DNA of 64,000 bases from Sympetrum striolatum (GCA_947579665.1 OX388351.1:59466939-59530938), one strand, 5' to 3'; counted from the first letter of the stretch, positions 1 through 12,445 are shown. The notes: generated from the sequence alone by a model not told the origin. Numbers and translations: made by a program.

Positions 1-1000
1 ATCAAAGCTCATTTCCGGTTTTCAAAATATCTCCATAAGTATTAAATATAGGTATAAACTATAACTTATAAAAGTTTTAGAAAATGTAATATACTATGAC
101 TTTTGTATTAAACAAAATTTTGTATCACTGATTGCGTAGGAGTAATTCGTGAAATACTGATAAACCGGAAGTTGCTTATTATGTACGTTGTGGGCGCTCT
201 GGGCGCTGGGGCGAAAGGCCACTTCATCGTTTTTCATCGAACATGTCCCGAAAAGCATTATTTATAATGGTTGGGACGTAAAAGATAATAATATATAAAT
301 TAATCACTCATCTTCAAAGTTTAGATGGAATATATAGTTCGAAATTACTGTCGTAGATAAATATTTACATCTTATATATGGAGAAAGTCATGTGCTGGCC
401 ACATCAGATTTTTTTCTTTTAACGCCATTCGATTCCAGTTTCGAGTTTTATAATGAGGTTCCTCAAAATAAACTATTATTATAGAAAAACCTCTAAAGGA
501 ATTTCGTGTTTATGGCAGTAATTTTTACCAACTCAATGCTGTTTTCCAGCGTATTTATAAAAGATTAAATATTGTATTGATTTTTTCGATTCTTAAAACA
601 TTTTCACGATTGTATATTGCTTAGTAAAATAACGTCATGGAATACATCGCGTTATCCGAAATATATTTTCTTGTTTTCAGTAATAAAAGAACGACCGAAT
701 TCCTCAAGAATGGAGCTTGTATAAAATAAAAGGATAGTCTTTTAAAAATCTTGTAATACTGATGAAGTGATAGGATCTGATAAGGCATTGATTCATATGC
801 TTAATTCATCATTCTTAATTTTAAGGACTTTCGATTTAATTCTCAAGATTTTTATAAAAATTTCCCGAAAGATTAATGATTAATTATTAAATGAAATATT
901 CAGAGCAATTCAAAAATGCACACTTTCCACGCTACTCGCGTATGTCTTTTAATTCCAGAGGCGCATGTTTTGATTGACATTTCATAAAAAACGCTCTGTG
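1..1000. other. AT-rich non-coding DNA
   Basis: Both strands are dense with stops. I see no splice-bounded open frame, repeat, tRNA-like segment or clear regulatory motif. Probably intergenic or intronic. Confidence 0.6.
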
Positions 1001-1259
1001 GGAAGGCCAGAAATAATTGCCCTACTTAGGACGCAATGGGAATAAAAAGAGGAGCCCATCAACTTTATCAGCGCTATTTTTAATGAGCGCCGCGCTTTTT
1101 GGGAGAATCGTTTCCGGTGCTCCGCAGTTCCCCACACCCACAGCAGCGAGTGCGGCCGTCTACGTATCGTGTGGTGCAGCAGCGAAACGAATGCGCGGGG
1201 AACTAGTGGAAGACGTCGGCAATTTAACAGTGTCCCAGTATTCGGCGGTCTATTAAATT

Positions 1260-1560
1260 AAGTGTCAAATGCTGGCGGCCGTTAATCATAGACTCGTTTT
1301 GCATCCCTTTTTCCCTCCCGCTTTGCCCGCCCCGGCTCCGAATTCCTCCACTATTTTACTTCACCATCCCCGACAGTTTTCCCGAGGTGGGAGGGTATTT
1401 ATATTTACGGCCAGTTGACCGGTCTCAACCCCTTCACCCCAGGCCTTGTTTTCCGCCGACCTGCTTCGGTGACGGATGGGACAACGCCATGTGCACTGCT
1501 CGAGTCTAGCGCCCACTCCGGGGCTATAGTGCGGGAAAATCCTCTCACCCGATTAGGCCA
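1260..1560. promoter_or_regulatory. small GC-richer island
   Basis: GC and CpG content rise sharply against the flanks, with pyrimidine-rich runs. No convincing ORF or splice pair accompanies it. It could be a small regulatory element or simply a composition patch. Confidence 0.2.
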
Positions 1561-1877
1561 TCGAAAAAATGTATAAATATATCCGGGCGAATAATTCTGA
1601 GAGAGGACACTCTTTGGGAGAAATATTGGACGCGATTGGGCGGCGCGAGATGGGTTCGGGTGGAGAGATTAATCCCAGGGTCTCTCCAAAATGCGATTCG
1701 GTGATTTTTGGGAATGAAATGGCGCAGAAAGGTACTATGTCAAAGTTATACGAGAGTGGCAGGATATACAGGTGGTGGTCTTACGTTCAGTGATGCTGAA
1801 ATATCTGTCCGAGGATGGGTGGAGGAATTTGACTGTCCTACTGACAATTTATAGAAGAAATGAAGGAGAAAAAGTAT

Positions 1878-1952
1878 ACTGTCGCCGGGACTCGAACCCG
1901 GATATCCAATTGACTGGGTGGTTTATTTGGCCAATGAAGTTACTACGACAGC
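1878..1952 (-). repeat. tRNA-like segment, probably a SINE head
   Basis: Read on the minus strand, this 75-nt stretch has near-tRNA geometry. A 7-bp acceptor-like stem joins GCTGTCG (1952-1946) to CGACAGT (1884-1878). Directly next to it is a perfect 5-bp T-arm (1885-1901) with loop TTCGAGT, which is the Pol III B box. The interval between the stems is 44 nt, as in tRNA, but the anticodon stem does not pair, so this is not a functional tRNA gene. The loop contains GTC, which could hint at tRNA-Asp ancestry. A T-run follows the 3' end on this strand. A tRNA-derived SINE or tRNA pseudogene is most likely. Confidence 0.6.
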
Positions 1953-1963
1953 GCACTATCTCC

Positions 1964-3180
1964 TTCGAAATTTTTTAATATTAATAGTGTTTTATCAAAC
2001 AAATACTCCAATTCTCTAATAAAATAAGTCATAATAGACTGATAAAATATAATAAGAGATTGAAAAGCCTTAATTTGGAACAATAAAATATGAAGAAAAG
2101 TATAAAGATAATTATAACTATGGTATAGCGAACAAATGAGTGTAGATATTATACATAGGTATAACTTAAGATAAAAATATTGATGAAATTCCTTACGTAT
2201 CACTTAGAGAAAGTTACAAAATAAGTCTGCATTACTTAGTGAGATGGCTCTTATTGGCTCTAAAATAATAATAAATTTACCCTCACAACGACATATTCAT
2301 AGTCAAAATCTTACTCGAAAAACAATATACATTGCTGTATGAGTAAAATTTTGAACATTTCCTTCTTTACGTTTGATTGTCCTGTTCTGTTGTTCCTCAA
2401 ACAGGTTATCGATATTGTCATTTTTACTCCAGACTTTCCCCTATAATTAGCGTGTGGGTTTTAGCTTCGATTTTACCAGTAGATGTTATAATGAAACCAC
2501 TTCCTGCTTTCGATTTAATGCTCGTTTAATGTTTTTGAAGCTGAAGCGTAATGTTTCATTTTATGAAAAGCAAAAAAAAGTTGTGTCAATTGACAGAAAA
2601 ATATTATTTTGGAAAAGACGGTTAAGATATCTTTTTCATACTAAGACTTAAACATTGGACAAGTTCTATACTCGGACCATGTGAATTTGAAAATTCTGTA
2701 GTAAAGAAGTTTTCACGCACAGTTACTGAAGAAAATCCTATTGAATTAAATTGCTCCGATTATATACACTATTACTAATATATTATTGGAGTTTCCAAAC
2801 TTCAGCCCACGAATTAAAGGGATGTTATACTTAGGGCTGATTCTTGATGAAACACGTAGATTTCCTTTTTAGACTTTGTCAATCATTTTATAGCCCGTAA
2901 ATTTTTTGTTTTACATTAACAAAAACGGTTAATTAAAAAACTAGATTTTTGCTATAAATCCCTCCCACCAACCCAACCCATCCCCGGGGCAACGTTGCCG
3001 TGCGTCAACGGGTAATTTCTTGCAAAATCACGAAAAATCTTAATTTTTATCGAAGAACGTCGATCAAAAGACGCTTGTATATCTCTTTGGACTAGTGAGA
3101 CGACGAAGATAATAAATTGTTGCCCATCTGAATTGTTTATAACTTTTTAAATCGTATTCCACATGGTCAGTTTTTTTATG
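1964..3180. other. AT-rich non-coding DNA
   Basis: Short ORFs only, at chance lengths for this composition. No recognisable repeat, splice-bounded frame or RNA gene is seen. Confidence 0.6.
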
Positions 3181-3212
3181 GTCCCCCCTGCTGTGGCGGC
3201 CGTTCTGGGCTT

Positions 3213-3250
3213 AGCTCACCTTCGCAGCTCCTGAGCTGCGAAGGTGAGCT
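3213..3250. repeat. perfect 18-bp palindrome
   Basis: The arm AGCTCACCTTCGCAGCTC (3213-3230) is followed after 2 nt by its exact reverse complement (3233-3250). The loop is too short for a canonical pre-miRNA. It may be a local inverted duplication or the core of a small foldback element. The arms are markedly GC-richer than the surroundings. Confidence 0.85.
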
Positions 3251-3879
3251 ATGGGTCCAGATTAGGATGGAGACCCTCCAAATTTCTACCTGAAAAAAGT
3301 AGCGGTATAATCCCCAGATAACTACCATTAACCACAAAAACTTCTATAATCTCTTTTTAAGTATAGTTTAAACTATCTGAAGAAAAAAAAATAAATGTTC
3401 CCATTAACCCACGTAGCACTTCCCTGCACTTACGCATCCTCCCTTTCATCATATTCGCAATATATATTTTACTATGTATGAAACCACTTTAAGTATCGAT
3501 TGCAACAGAAGAGCACTTTTTATATATTAGAATTAGTCGAATTTGCCGACCGATTATAACTTTAATTTTTCCTTAAATATGATAGCGAGGCTGTTGAGAG
3601 GGTCGTTGAATTATTCCTGGGTGGTCGGTAATCCTGTGTTTCCAGATATATTGACTACTCAAGTACGGACCGCTGGCATACACAGCTTTGAGATAGTTCT
3701 AACCTCTAATTCATTAATATACGTTTCAATTTCTTTCCTTACAATATTTAGTGTGATTTTAAGTGGAAATTATATATATCTTAAGTCTTATGTTTTTTCC
3801 GATAAAAGATAATGAAATCAAGTTCAGTACAATATCGCAACCAAATCCATAAAAATAACATTTTCTCACGAGATTCAAT

Positions 3880-4640
3880 CCAAGTGGAGCATTCTTCTTC
3901 GGTCAGGCGGATGACAAGGTTGGCACCGGGTCTTCTCTCCGGCGAGTGGTCCATTTAGCATCTGCCCCTGGACGTGGGCGTATGATTGTAGGTGTATATG
4001 GTTGGATGGATCGGTCGGAGGTGGTGTGTTTTGCCGCCACTTCGGAGACTCCGGGAATCGTGACCAACGGCCCAAACCCTTGCGGAGTCCGTTTTTCATT
4101 TTTTTCGGTTTCCGGCGCCCGCCGTAATTTTTCCTCCCCCGCGACGTCACAGCTTCCCCGTGATTGAGATTGCTCTATCTCGGAGTTCACTCTCCCCGCG
4201 ACGGATGATTGGGTTAAGAGACAACAGTTTTCAATCCATATAGGTCGGGGCCATAAATCTGGCCGGCGGAGGGGCCCGCTAATTCATTCGTTCACCCCGT
4301 TCTGGTCTGTTAAACATTTATCACTTTTCGTTGTCACGGGCTTATCCTCTTGTTAAGTGGATTTATCGCGGAATCGGAAGCGAACCGCGCTAAAAGCGGA
4401 AAAAATATCCCCTCGCTAATTACTTAATGCTTATTGCTTTTTCAAAGGATTTATGAGATCGCGGCTGATTATAAAAGTTTTTTTTTGGTGCGCCGGCTGA
4501 GTAAATACTCCCAATTATCAGGATTGTTTTTGCCTAAAAGTATTAATTAACCAATTCCGCGCCGCGGCCGAAAATATCGGAGAGAACAAACAGCGAGCTG
4601 GATGCAGTTTTGGAAAAAAGGGTGAAGAGTATGAAAACAA
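3880..4640. promoter_or_regulatory. CpG-rich island
   Basis: CpG-dense sequence, with clusters such as GCGCCGCGGCCG near 4560, sits between AT-rich flanks and is interspersed with TAATTA-like blocks. ORFs on both strands here overlap one another and look like composition artefacts. The texture resembles insect enhancers or conserved non-coding elements. No exon is supported. Confidence 0.35.
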
Positions 4641-4649
4641 GTATCTTAA

Positions 4650-5770
4650 TCCCGGCCTCGACAGTGTCATTTGCGTAGTAGTAGTATCGTGTAGATTATA
4701 CGGGGTGTGGCGCAGTTTACTTTTTCATCGTGAAAAATCACAATGATTACAGCAGCGATATTTTTCTTTCCGGTAATATTTTGAAAATTCATGGCTGTAC
4801 GCATACATCCATCTAGGTATATATTTAATTTTAGTTCTATTCCAGTTGACGCCTAAGTTACGGTTTGTGTAAAAGTCTAAGCAAGGGAATCCTCTGGGTA
4901 GAAGGGTAGTCTTCTAGGGTGTAATCTTACTTAGCCTGGTCATCATTTTGATTATAATTGCATTATTAGAAGTAAAATAAAGTAGTCCTATGAGTAAAGT
5001 TTTAACAGCGAGGAAAATATTAAATGAAAATATTATTGATTATACTAAAAAGTTATAAGAAACTATAAAATATTTGCTCCATCTTATATTATCAATCAAG
5101 TCCCTTCATGTAATCAGTTATACACTTCTAACGGTGAATAATACTTCAAATATTCCAATTAGCTAAATAGCAAAGGTAGATTTACATTAACATTTAAACC
5201 CTGCAATCCGCCAGTGGCGCGTAGCAGGGGGTGATAGAAGATCCAAGATCTTGGGTGGGTGAATAAGACAAATAACAATAATATGAAATAATAATATAAT
5301 AACAACAAATAAATATGAAATTTGTTATGAAGGTTTTAATTACAATTAGTTAAGAAAGTGTTTCAAAAAGATACATTTAAATAATAGTTCTGCGAACACT
5401 CTTAGAATAAAATAATCTTTGCGGTATTTCGTAGTTACATTTATCAAATAATCTTCCTATAGAGAGAACCACTAATTGCATCATCATAAATCCATCTCTA
5501 TCTTGTAGACAATGTTTCTTGTATACATTCCATATTTGAGGTCTTAACTATTTAGAGTAAAATAGATGTACACAGCAAAAATGACATGGTATTCAGCAAT
5601 AATTTCATCGGGGCCTCCGAGGCAATATAATACAGGGCTCTTTGCAGAAAGAATTTTCTAATATTCATGTTACTTTTAACGTATCATGATTGGTTCAATT
5701 GAAATGGGTTACAGCATGTTATAAATCGAACTTGCCATAGCAAAACGTCGAAATGAAGCTTACAAGGTAC
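4650..5770. other. AT-rich non-coding DNA
   Basis: No supported feature. A short GTA trinucleotide run lies near 4676. Confidence 0.55.
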
Positions 5771-5777
5771 AATGAAC

Positions 5778-5928
5778 AAAACACAATGTGACTATGCCCA
5801 CTATGTTTATTGAAGAAATTCTGAAGGCTTAATACTTAATCTTCAAGCCTAAAGATGAGGAACCTCCTCAAAACCGGTCGCTTGAAGTAATTCTTCAATA
5901 AACTATGGGCATAGTCAGATTGTGTTTT
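5778..5928. mobile_element. 151-bp foldback element
   Basis: The left arm (about 5778-5820) and right arm (about 5889-5928) are about 40-bp imperfect inverted repeats with outer ends AAAACACAAT and ATTGTGTTTT. Both contain the block GACTATGCCCA or its complement. No clear target-site duplication is visible. The interior carries a hammerhead-like fold (5841-5887). It could be a MITE, or a piece of a Penelope-like element, a group known to combine inverted terminal structures with hammerhead motifs. The family assignment is inference. Confidence 0.65.
5841..5887 (+). other. degenerate hammerhead-like three-helix motif
   Basis: Stem I is CTTCAAGC (5841-5848) with GCTTGAAG (5880-5887), a perfect 8 bp. 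Stem II is GAGGA (5857-5861) with TCCTC (5865-5869). Between them lie CTAAAGA (core consensus CUGANGA) plus one extra U, then AAAA (consensus GAAA). A minimal stem III (A-C, loop CG, G-U) follows and ends in the cleavage-type triplet GTC just before stem I closes. The order matches a type-I hammerhead. Two conserved core G positions are A, and the extra U is atypical, so this copy is probably inactive even if the assignment is right. Confidence 0.4.
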
Positions 5929-6089
5929 ATTCTCTGATGAGCTGAGGTTGAAGGCAGGATAGAATTCAGCCGTAAAAATTGTATAGAAAGCTAATGCGTC
6001 TTCGTGTTTATAGGCTGAACCTGTGAGTGATGTTGCAATAAGGCCAAGAAATTAATATATTTCATTCTTATCATACGGGTTTCCGATTG

Positions 6090-6700
6090 GAAACAAGTTG
6101 GACGCACAACGTGCCAATGTAAGGAAACAAGATAGATCGGAGAAGTCGTTGGTTACAACCCGAGGGCCTTCCGCTACCATGCGTGTCGGCTAAGGGATGA
6201 TTTCATTCATCCTCGCTATATTGACTAAAAGAGCCCGCATGCGGCCCGTATCCCACTCCTTACCTCCAACTCCACATCTCCACAGTCAGGGTTAGTTTCG
6301 TGTTGCGTCGGGACTTGAGGTTAGGGAAGTTGTGTGTAGAAATGGGTAGGGGCTGGCGGCAAAGAGTGGGGCAGTATCGCCCCAACCCGGGCGTGCTTTA
6401 ATCGATTCCGTATAGAGGACGGTTCGAATGAAATCTACTTTAGGGTGATTCCATCCGTCTCAATCCCTAATTCCTCCGCCGTTCCTTCGACCCCTCCCCG
6501 AACCCTTTCCCGGCTAATCCAATTCATCTTTCTCCTTCCTCCAATCTTCCGTTTCTTTTCCTCTTTCATCTTCTCCTCGATCCCCGCTCTTCCTCCGCCT
6601 TCCTCAAATAATCCGATTTGCCCCATAACAAGGGTTTCTTTTTCGTGTTCTCCGACGGTTAAAAAGAGTGCTGTTGCTGTTCAAGGCTACGCGTTATGCC
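6090..6700. other. moderately GC-rich, pyrimidine-biased non-coding region
   Basis: 6440-6610 is strongly C/T-rich on the plus strand, which accounts for its long Pro/Ser/Phe ORF and the Glu/Gly/Lys-rich ORF opposite. I see no family motif or splice structure and do not call a gene. Confidence 0.4.
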
Positions 6701-6936
6701 GGAAGGGAGAGCAAGTGCGTGTTGCCCCCTACATCTACAATATAACCATACAAGACACCTTTCGCCGTGTACAAGGGACTGTAAACACCAAGCCGTTGAA
6801 CTAATCCTTTATTTTGTTACTATTACGCATCTTTGGAGGAAAAAATAATATTTTAGAACGAGTTTTCTTGGTCCTAAGTTACTTTTTGTTTGTCAGAATT
6901 TATTTACAAGGAAAGAAAAATTGGAACAAGGCTGCT

Positions 6937-7440
6937 ATTTATTTATTTATTTATTCATTTACAAATATACGTCGCAATTGGAGAATACTCCGGTGGCGAC
7001 GGCCTTACACTCAAATACATAAATACACAATATATAACACGCAATATATACAGAACACACTTTTACGTCAATCCCATATCAATCAATAAAACATCGTCAA
7101 GAGCGTTTTTCACTAAAAATCTTCCTCATCTTCGCCTTAAAGTAGTGAACACTAGAAGGGAATGGTTCAATAATATTTACAGGTAGGCCATTCCATTGCT
7201 CAATAGAGCGATTACAAAACGAATATTTGCCTATGTTTGTCCTCTGAGGCATAGGTTCGATCTTTAACCTATGATCCTTTTTGCCGTAGTAGGATGGCTT
7301 TTTTAGCCAGCCATTAATATCATCCCATGATGACTTTCCACTATATGCTTTATACAAGCTTCCTAATCTACTGATAATTCTTCTCCCTTCAAGCGAGTAC
7401 CACCCCAATTCTTCTATCAATTTAGAAACGCTTTTAAATT
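6937..7440 (-). mobile_element. 5'-truncated non-LTR retrotransposon (LINE), 3' end
   Basis: On the minus strand an open frame (7438-7097) encodes the end of a LINE reverse-transcriptase ORF. About 140 bp of 3' UTR follows, ending in an (AAAT)n-type tail (6960-6937 on this strand), as in many insect LINEs. The copy is truncated near 7440. It shares no clear nucleotide similarity with LINE family A at 15-16 kb and 63 kb, so it is a separate family. Confidence 0.8.
7097..7438 (-). pseudogene. reverse-transcriptase C-terminal tail of a LINE (partial)
   Basis: An open frame of 113 codons plus stop. It contains the segment LGWYSLEGRRIISRLGSLYK near its start, then RTNIGKYSFCNRSIEQWNGLP, then a Phe/Lys-rich end. 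The pattern LGW-x-L-x-x-RR...LYK followed by R-x-x-x-YSF...WN-x-LP is typical of the region after the polymerase domain in Jockey/CR1/L2-like ORF2 proteins. The catalytic domain and endonuclease are missing because the insertion is 5'-truncated. It has no stop over this length, so it is probably relatively young, but it cannot be functional. Confidence 0.8.
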
Positions 7441-7449
7441 ACAGGTTTC

Positions 7450-9050
7450 AAAACTACGAGATTGCGATGCTATCATCTTTTGAGGTAGAGATTATGAGAT
7501 TGAATACAATAGAATAATAATAATTTTATTCTACTAGTATAATTATACTCCAAGGCATCAGACCGGTACGAAAATTATTACACATATATTGTCAAATATG
7601 GAGAGGAAAGTAAGTAGCGTCAGTCTTTCCTTTAGTAACTTGCCATTGAAGAAGATAATCTGAAGCTCTCTGAAGTCTCGGACTTAGTTAACAGTTTCCG
7701 GTACAGGTTTCCTCTAAAGGCCGCTGATAATACTCGAATTTGCTTCAGGCACGACTTTATGATATGTCCTAATAATGAAAAGACTGAATAGCTTTCACTC
7801 GTACCTTAATCTATTTTTGCGACTTTACTCTGTTTTCATAGCATTCCATAGGGAGTGACCAAAATCAATGCCATTATTTAGCACCTGCCGTAGGTGTCCC
7901 TGTCACCTGTCTTTCAACACAGAAAGAATAGCAAAACACAACATTCATCAATATATAATAGCAGGAATTCATAGCATCCAAATAATATTAAGTGATCTGA
8001 TACGTTCAAGCTTGACTTTGCGGTATGATGTCATGCATAAGGAATAAAAGAACTTCGTAATTTCAAATCCAAGTGAAAGTTTGATTCTAATCCAAAACAA
8101 AAATTAAAATATCAATTCTCTATACATCAATTCAATTAAGATAGAAATAGCTAGGAATGAAATTTTCTTTTAAATCTTCCATCGATGAGATATTTATCGT
8201 TTAGCAATACTGAAATATGAATCTGTAAAATTTATATGCATTAATACCTCGTGATTATGTGCTCTAATATGTCAAGTTCATAATAAAATAATCATCATCA
8301 ATTTTAAGGTGCATATGAGTTTAAATGATAAATTGCTATGGTCTCTAATGTGCATTCCGTTATTCAAGGATCAAAATTTAATTAACTTTTTTAGTACAAA
8401 TTTATACTTATGTTAGACATCTGCTTATCAAGTTGGAGTTTTAAATTTGATATTTTTTCAGAAATGCACCAATGCGAAAATTAAAAAGAATATCCCTTCA
8501 ACTTGTTCCGTACAATGTATTTAATTATCTTTCAGTGTAACTTAGGCAGAAAAATTAAATAATTGTGTGTTAAATAAGTTTTTCCAAAATTTTCATTGCA
8601 ATGTCAAAGTTTGATCGTATAAATTAAACTGTAAATATATAGTTGAAAGAAATTTTTGAAATATTTTATTATGTGGCAATTTGGAAAACTATAACTTTTC
8701 ATATCTTACCCCTTCCTGTGGTGCACTTCTCATGTGGAACGCATTAAATCTCGTAATAAGAATTAATCAATCATTATGATCTTTTATCACTAATCACATT
8801 TATTTAAAAAGTACATCGGATTTTCTTGATTGCGTCACCTTCCGCGAAAGCATAATTCAGCTGCGTAACTTAAAACTTTTTTAATTTCTTTTAATTTTGA
8901 TGCAAATTTGAATCTAATGATCTTTCCGTGCAGAGCACCTTTCCCACGGTCTCATTTGTTACAGAGCGTTTCGCCAAACAATTGGCACGGCGTATATCAA
9001 AGCGAGAAGACGCAAAAACTGTTTATTTCTCTGTTTACCTGAGCAGAATC
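7450..9050. other. AT-rich non-coding DNA
   Basis: No supported gene, repeat or RNA; homopolymer and AT runs only. Confidence 0.55.
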
Positions 9051-9059
9051 CAAATGGCG

Positions 9060-9640
9060 AATTAAAATGAGAAATAACGAGGGACGGGCCCTGGAAAATC
9101 ATTCCATCTTCGCCAGCCCTCGCGAAATACGTTCCATAAAAATATTTAATAAGCCGGCCGGGATAAATGGCGCGAGAAGAATTACATCCGCTTTTTACTC
9201 CGTGATTCTATTACCCTCCCGCGGAGTTATGGATCTCGCAAATGGCGCCCGCCACGCGGATTCATCACATGTTTCTGAAGCAAATTTAAAACCTAAATCC
9301 TAATTTGACGCGGGCAATAGGATGAATCCAATTGACTGCGAAATTTTTTGGCCCCTGATCCCCCCGCTCACAATGTTGTTCAGGCCGTTATCCGCCGTAT
9401 ATCCCGGGACCGTTTTCCCCTCCTCTCTCCAAATACCCTCCGTATCTCCCTTTTTTTGGTCCCTTCCGCTTTTCCTTAAAGGCGACATTCATCTGCTCAC
9501 CCTCCCTCAGCTCATCTGAAGACTCGAGATTCCTCTCCGGATTTTTTTCCTCTTCATGTCTCCGAGACAGTAAATTTCCTCGCTCATCCATCGCCGTTCC
9601 TTTTTCGATGTCTTCGGGGACGGTTCACGCCCTGGACCGA
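9060..9640. promoter_or_regulatory. CpG-rich island
   Basis: CpG-rich sequence (GCCGGCCGGG near 9152, CCCGCGGAG near 9218) precedes a pyrimidine-rich half (about 9400-9560). Overlapping ORFs on both strands are explained by composition. No donor/acceptor pair or start context is convincing. It is a candidate enhancer or distal promoter. Confidence 0.3.
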
Positions 9641-10259
9641 TGCCAAAGCATCGCCGATGAGTACAGGAGGAGTAGAGTGGATTCCTTTCCTTTGGTTTAA
9701 AATATTGGTGCGGCTTTTTTTGTTTCGGATTCGTGAATCGTTCGTTATGGAATACTCGTGGGCTGGCTAGGCTATAAAAATTCAATGGAAGCTTTACAAT
9801 TGTTCCAACGAGCATGACCATCCGGCAATGGGTGTAAAGTAAGATAAATGGACTCTTAATAGTACCGCGTAATAAAGAGCCGGTACCAGTGCGTGGAACA
9901 TTGACAACCACCTTCGGTATCCCTTCCCCCCATTCTCATGCAGCGAGTCTTTTCTATATACAAAAGTGTGGACACATTCTTTCAATTCACATTTTTTTAA
10001 GGTGTACGCATGGCATACTTTGAGGAAATGCAAGAGAACGATTAGCGATAGGTGGCAGCCACGAGAAAGTGAAGGTCGTATCGAGGAGTACAAGCAGTAA
10101 GGAGTTCGCGCGAGTGGGGGTATACCCCTCCGAGAAGGGGATGCGCGATAATTTCCGCGCAGGCTCTCTACTATGCGGTACTATAATAGGACAAATCGAT
10201 TTCCAAATGCATTTCTTCCACGATCTGCTACAGGAAGATAAGAAATAGATCACATAAAG

Positions 10260-12400
10260 AAAGATGTAATCTATGAAAGCTCGCTTGATCCTTACAATTC
10301 CTGCTTTTGTTTCCTACTTTAGCCGTACGTCAATATGCGCCTAGTTAAGTATTAATGTAAATGCATGTGTATTCAGGAAGTTAATTGCCAGATATCTTAG
10401 CCAAGAGGTTGGGAACCTTCTTTCATCAGCAGGAATGATTCTGATATTTCATTCCGCTCACTTCACATTCGTTGTATTTCGTACAAGTTATTTTCTCTCT
10501 TTACTCTTTCGACTAATCATAACTCCGCTGCTGTCTTCATGCGTACATTTTTGGTCGTTATGAATCTCAGTCAAGCTACTGTATAGGGACTCATCAGCGT
10601 TATCTTTCTGCGATCCATAGCCTCACTAAATTACCTATAATAGTATAAGTTACCAGTAGATTCAGCACCTTTGTAGAAGTTAGAACTTCTCTTAACTCCG
10701 CAGATTTTCCTGTACTTACTACTTGAAGGCTAGTAGAAAAATTACTTTATTAGTCCTCAAGATAGAAAACTACAACTAAGTCGAGGTTAAGCTATTAGAT
10801 TGTGGAAAAAACAGCTGGGAACACAAAGAGAGAAGATGATGGATGACTTTAAGGGTTGGGTAAACTAACAGAAAAAGAAGGAGATAGCGTTGAATAGGGA
10901 TTTTTGATTGCTGATGCTCATGAACCTCCCGGAGGGTAGAGCACTCGTGTATGTACTTACTACGATATTCCTCCTAGTGTACTTCCGGTGTCAGAACTGG
11001 AAATTAAAGGAAATCTTAACAGAGGATTCGTTCATCAACGCAGTACTATATTCAACCCAGCTAAATGTACATAACTGTGCCAGAAGATAGCTACAAGCGA
11101 ACACAAATTGCCTTCTAATATGAATTTCATCTGCGTATAACGTGTCAATGTATATAGATATTCACCTAGTTCTCTCTCCCGCTATATCCAGGCTGAATCC
11201 ATCAAGTATCGGGTGCTGGTTAGTGGTTGCTCGCTGTCCATTCAAAACGCATTCTCTGAGATGAATGTTGCTATTGCTCCCGTAATATTTATGATCAGGA
11301 GTACACGTAGCAAATTAAACTCCTAGGTAAACGTATCTCTGCTTTGTTTCACTCGCTGGAGCACTTTGAGCTAGGCATATGAATGATTAACGCCCAATCC
11401 TAGGAACACGATTTCCACTCTCTGGTAATTACGTAGTTTAGCTAAACGCTTATTTCTGTGCAGTGCAAGTAACCAACTAAATTATGTTTTCCTTTATTTG
11501 CAGGTAATTATCATCCCATGAATATTATGCTGAGTAACCTATAAACCTGCTGCAATTTTAGTGAGTATACAATATATATGTAGCTTCTTATGCTTTACTC
11601 GATTGATTTTTCTTTTAGTTTCGATTCTACGATTTAGGATCGTAGGACATTAAAATGGTTCATTTATCCTTGTAGCAGTTAAGATAAAAATGCATAGCTT
11701 TAGCTCTCTTGTAGTTGCTATATAATTGTTAGCTATCGAAGATTGCACGTATTGACTGCATTATAGACGAAACCAAGAGTGAAATATTTATTTTGATCCA
11801 AGACAGAAGGTTCCTTTTCATTAGGTAACTTGTAATTCGTATTAGGCATTGAAACTTTTCCTAGTAGAAAATTATATTATAATCAGAAAAAATTGTAATA
11901 ATTAGCAATAAATTTCGCAAATAAAATTATAAGTTTTATAGTGTTTTGATCCTCAGTCGATTTGTCTTCGTATTATGAAGTCGACTTAATTTTTATTCAT
12001 AGCTATATCTTTAAAATAATTTAATTACCTTTAATATATTTGCGTAACTCAATTTGAATAGAGGCTATAAATCACTGCACGATGCGCATCGAGTTTGCGG
12101 CAAGCCACCTTGAAATGAAAATTCAAATCCAATTCGGATTCGAGTTTTGGTTTATAAATTCCGTTAAAACTTTACTGGTAATGAAATTAAATTAAATATA
12201 TTAAAGCGTAGCATTCGCTTCAACATTTTGAAATCAGTGCTTTAACGGAAAATGCAAACTTTTCATAAATTTCCGAGGATTTCGCGTGGAAACGTTACTT
12301 CCAAACAATAAGCCAAAATTTTTGTTTTATAATCACATTCACCGTATAGATATATTTAATTTTCCAACCCCTTTCATATGTTTATTGAATATAGATGAAC
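10260..12400. other. AT-rich non-coding DNA
   Basis: No supported feature; ORFs are at chance length. Confidence 0.55.
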
Positions 12401-12407
12401 GCTTGTA

Positions 12408-12445
12408 CAGTGGCACCTTGGTTAACGATTGACGCCTCTAAATAA
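12408..12445 (+). mobile_element. pogo/Tigger-like transposon end (fragment)
   Basis: The sequence begins CAGTGGCACCTTGGTTAACG directly after a TA dinucleotide. This resembles the terminal inverted repeat of Tigger/pogo elements (general form CAGTGGYACCTYGGTTAACG), which insert at TA. No matching inverted end is found downstream, so it is at best a truncated or decayed copy. Confidence 0.4.

Noticed and set aside
3213..3250. miRNA precursor
   Set aside because: Arms of 18 bp with a 2-nt loop are too short for a canonical precursor.
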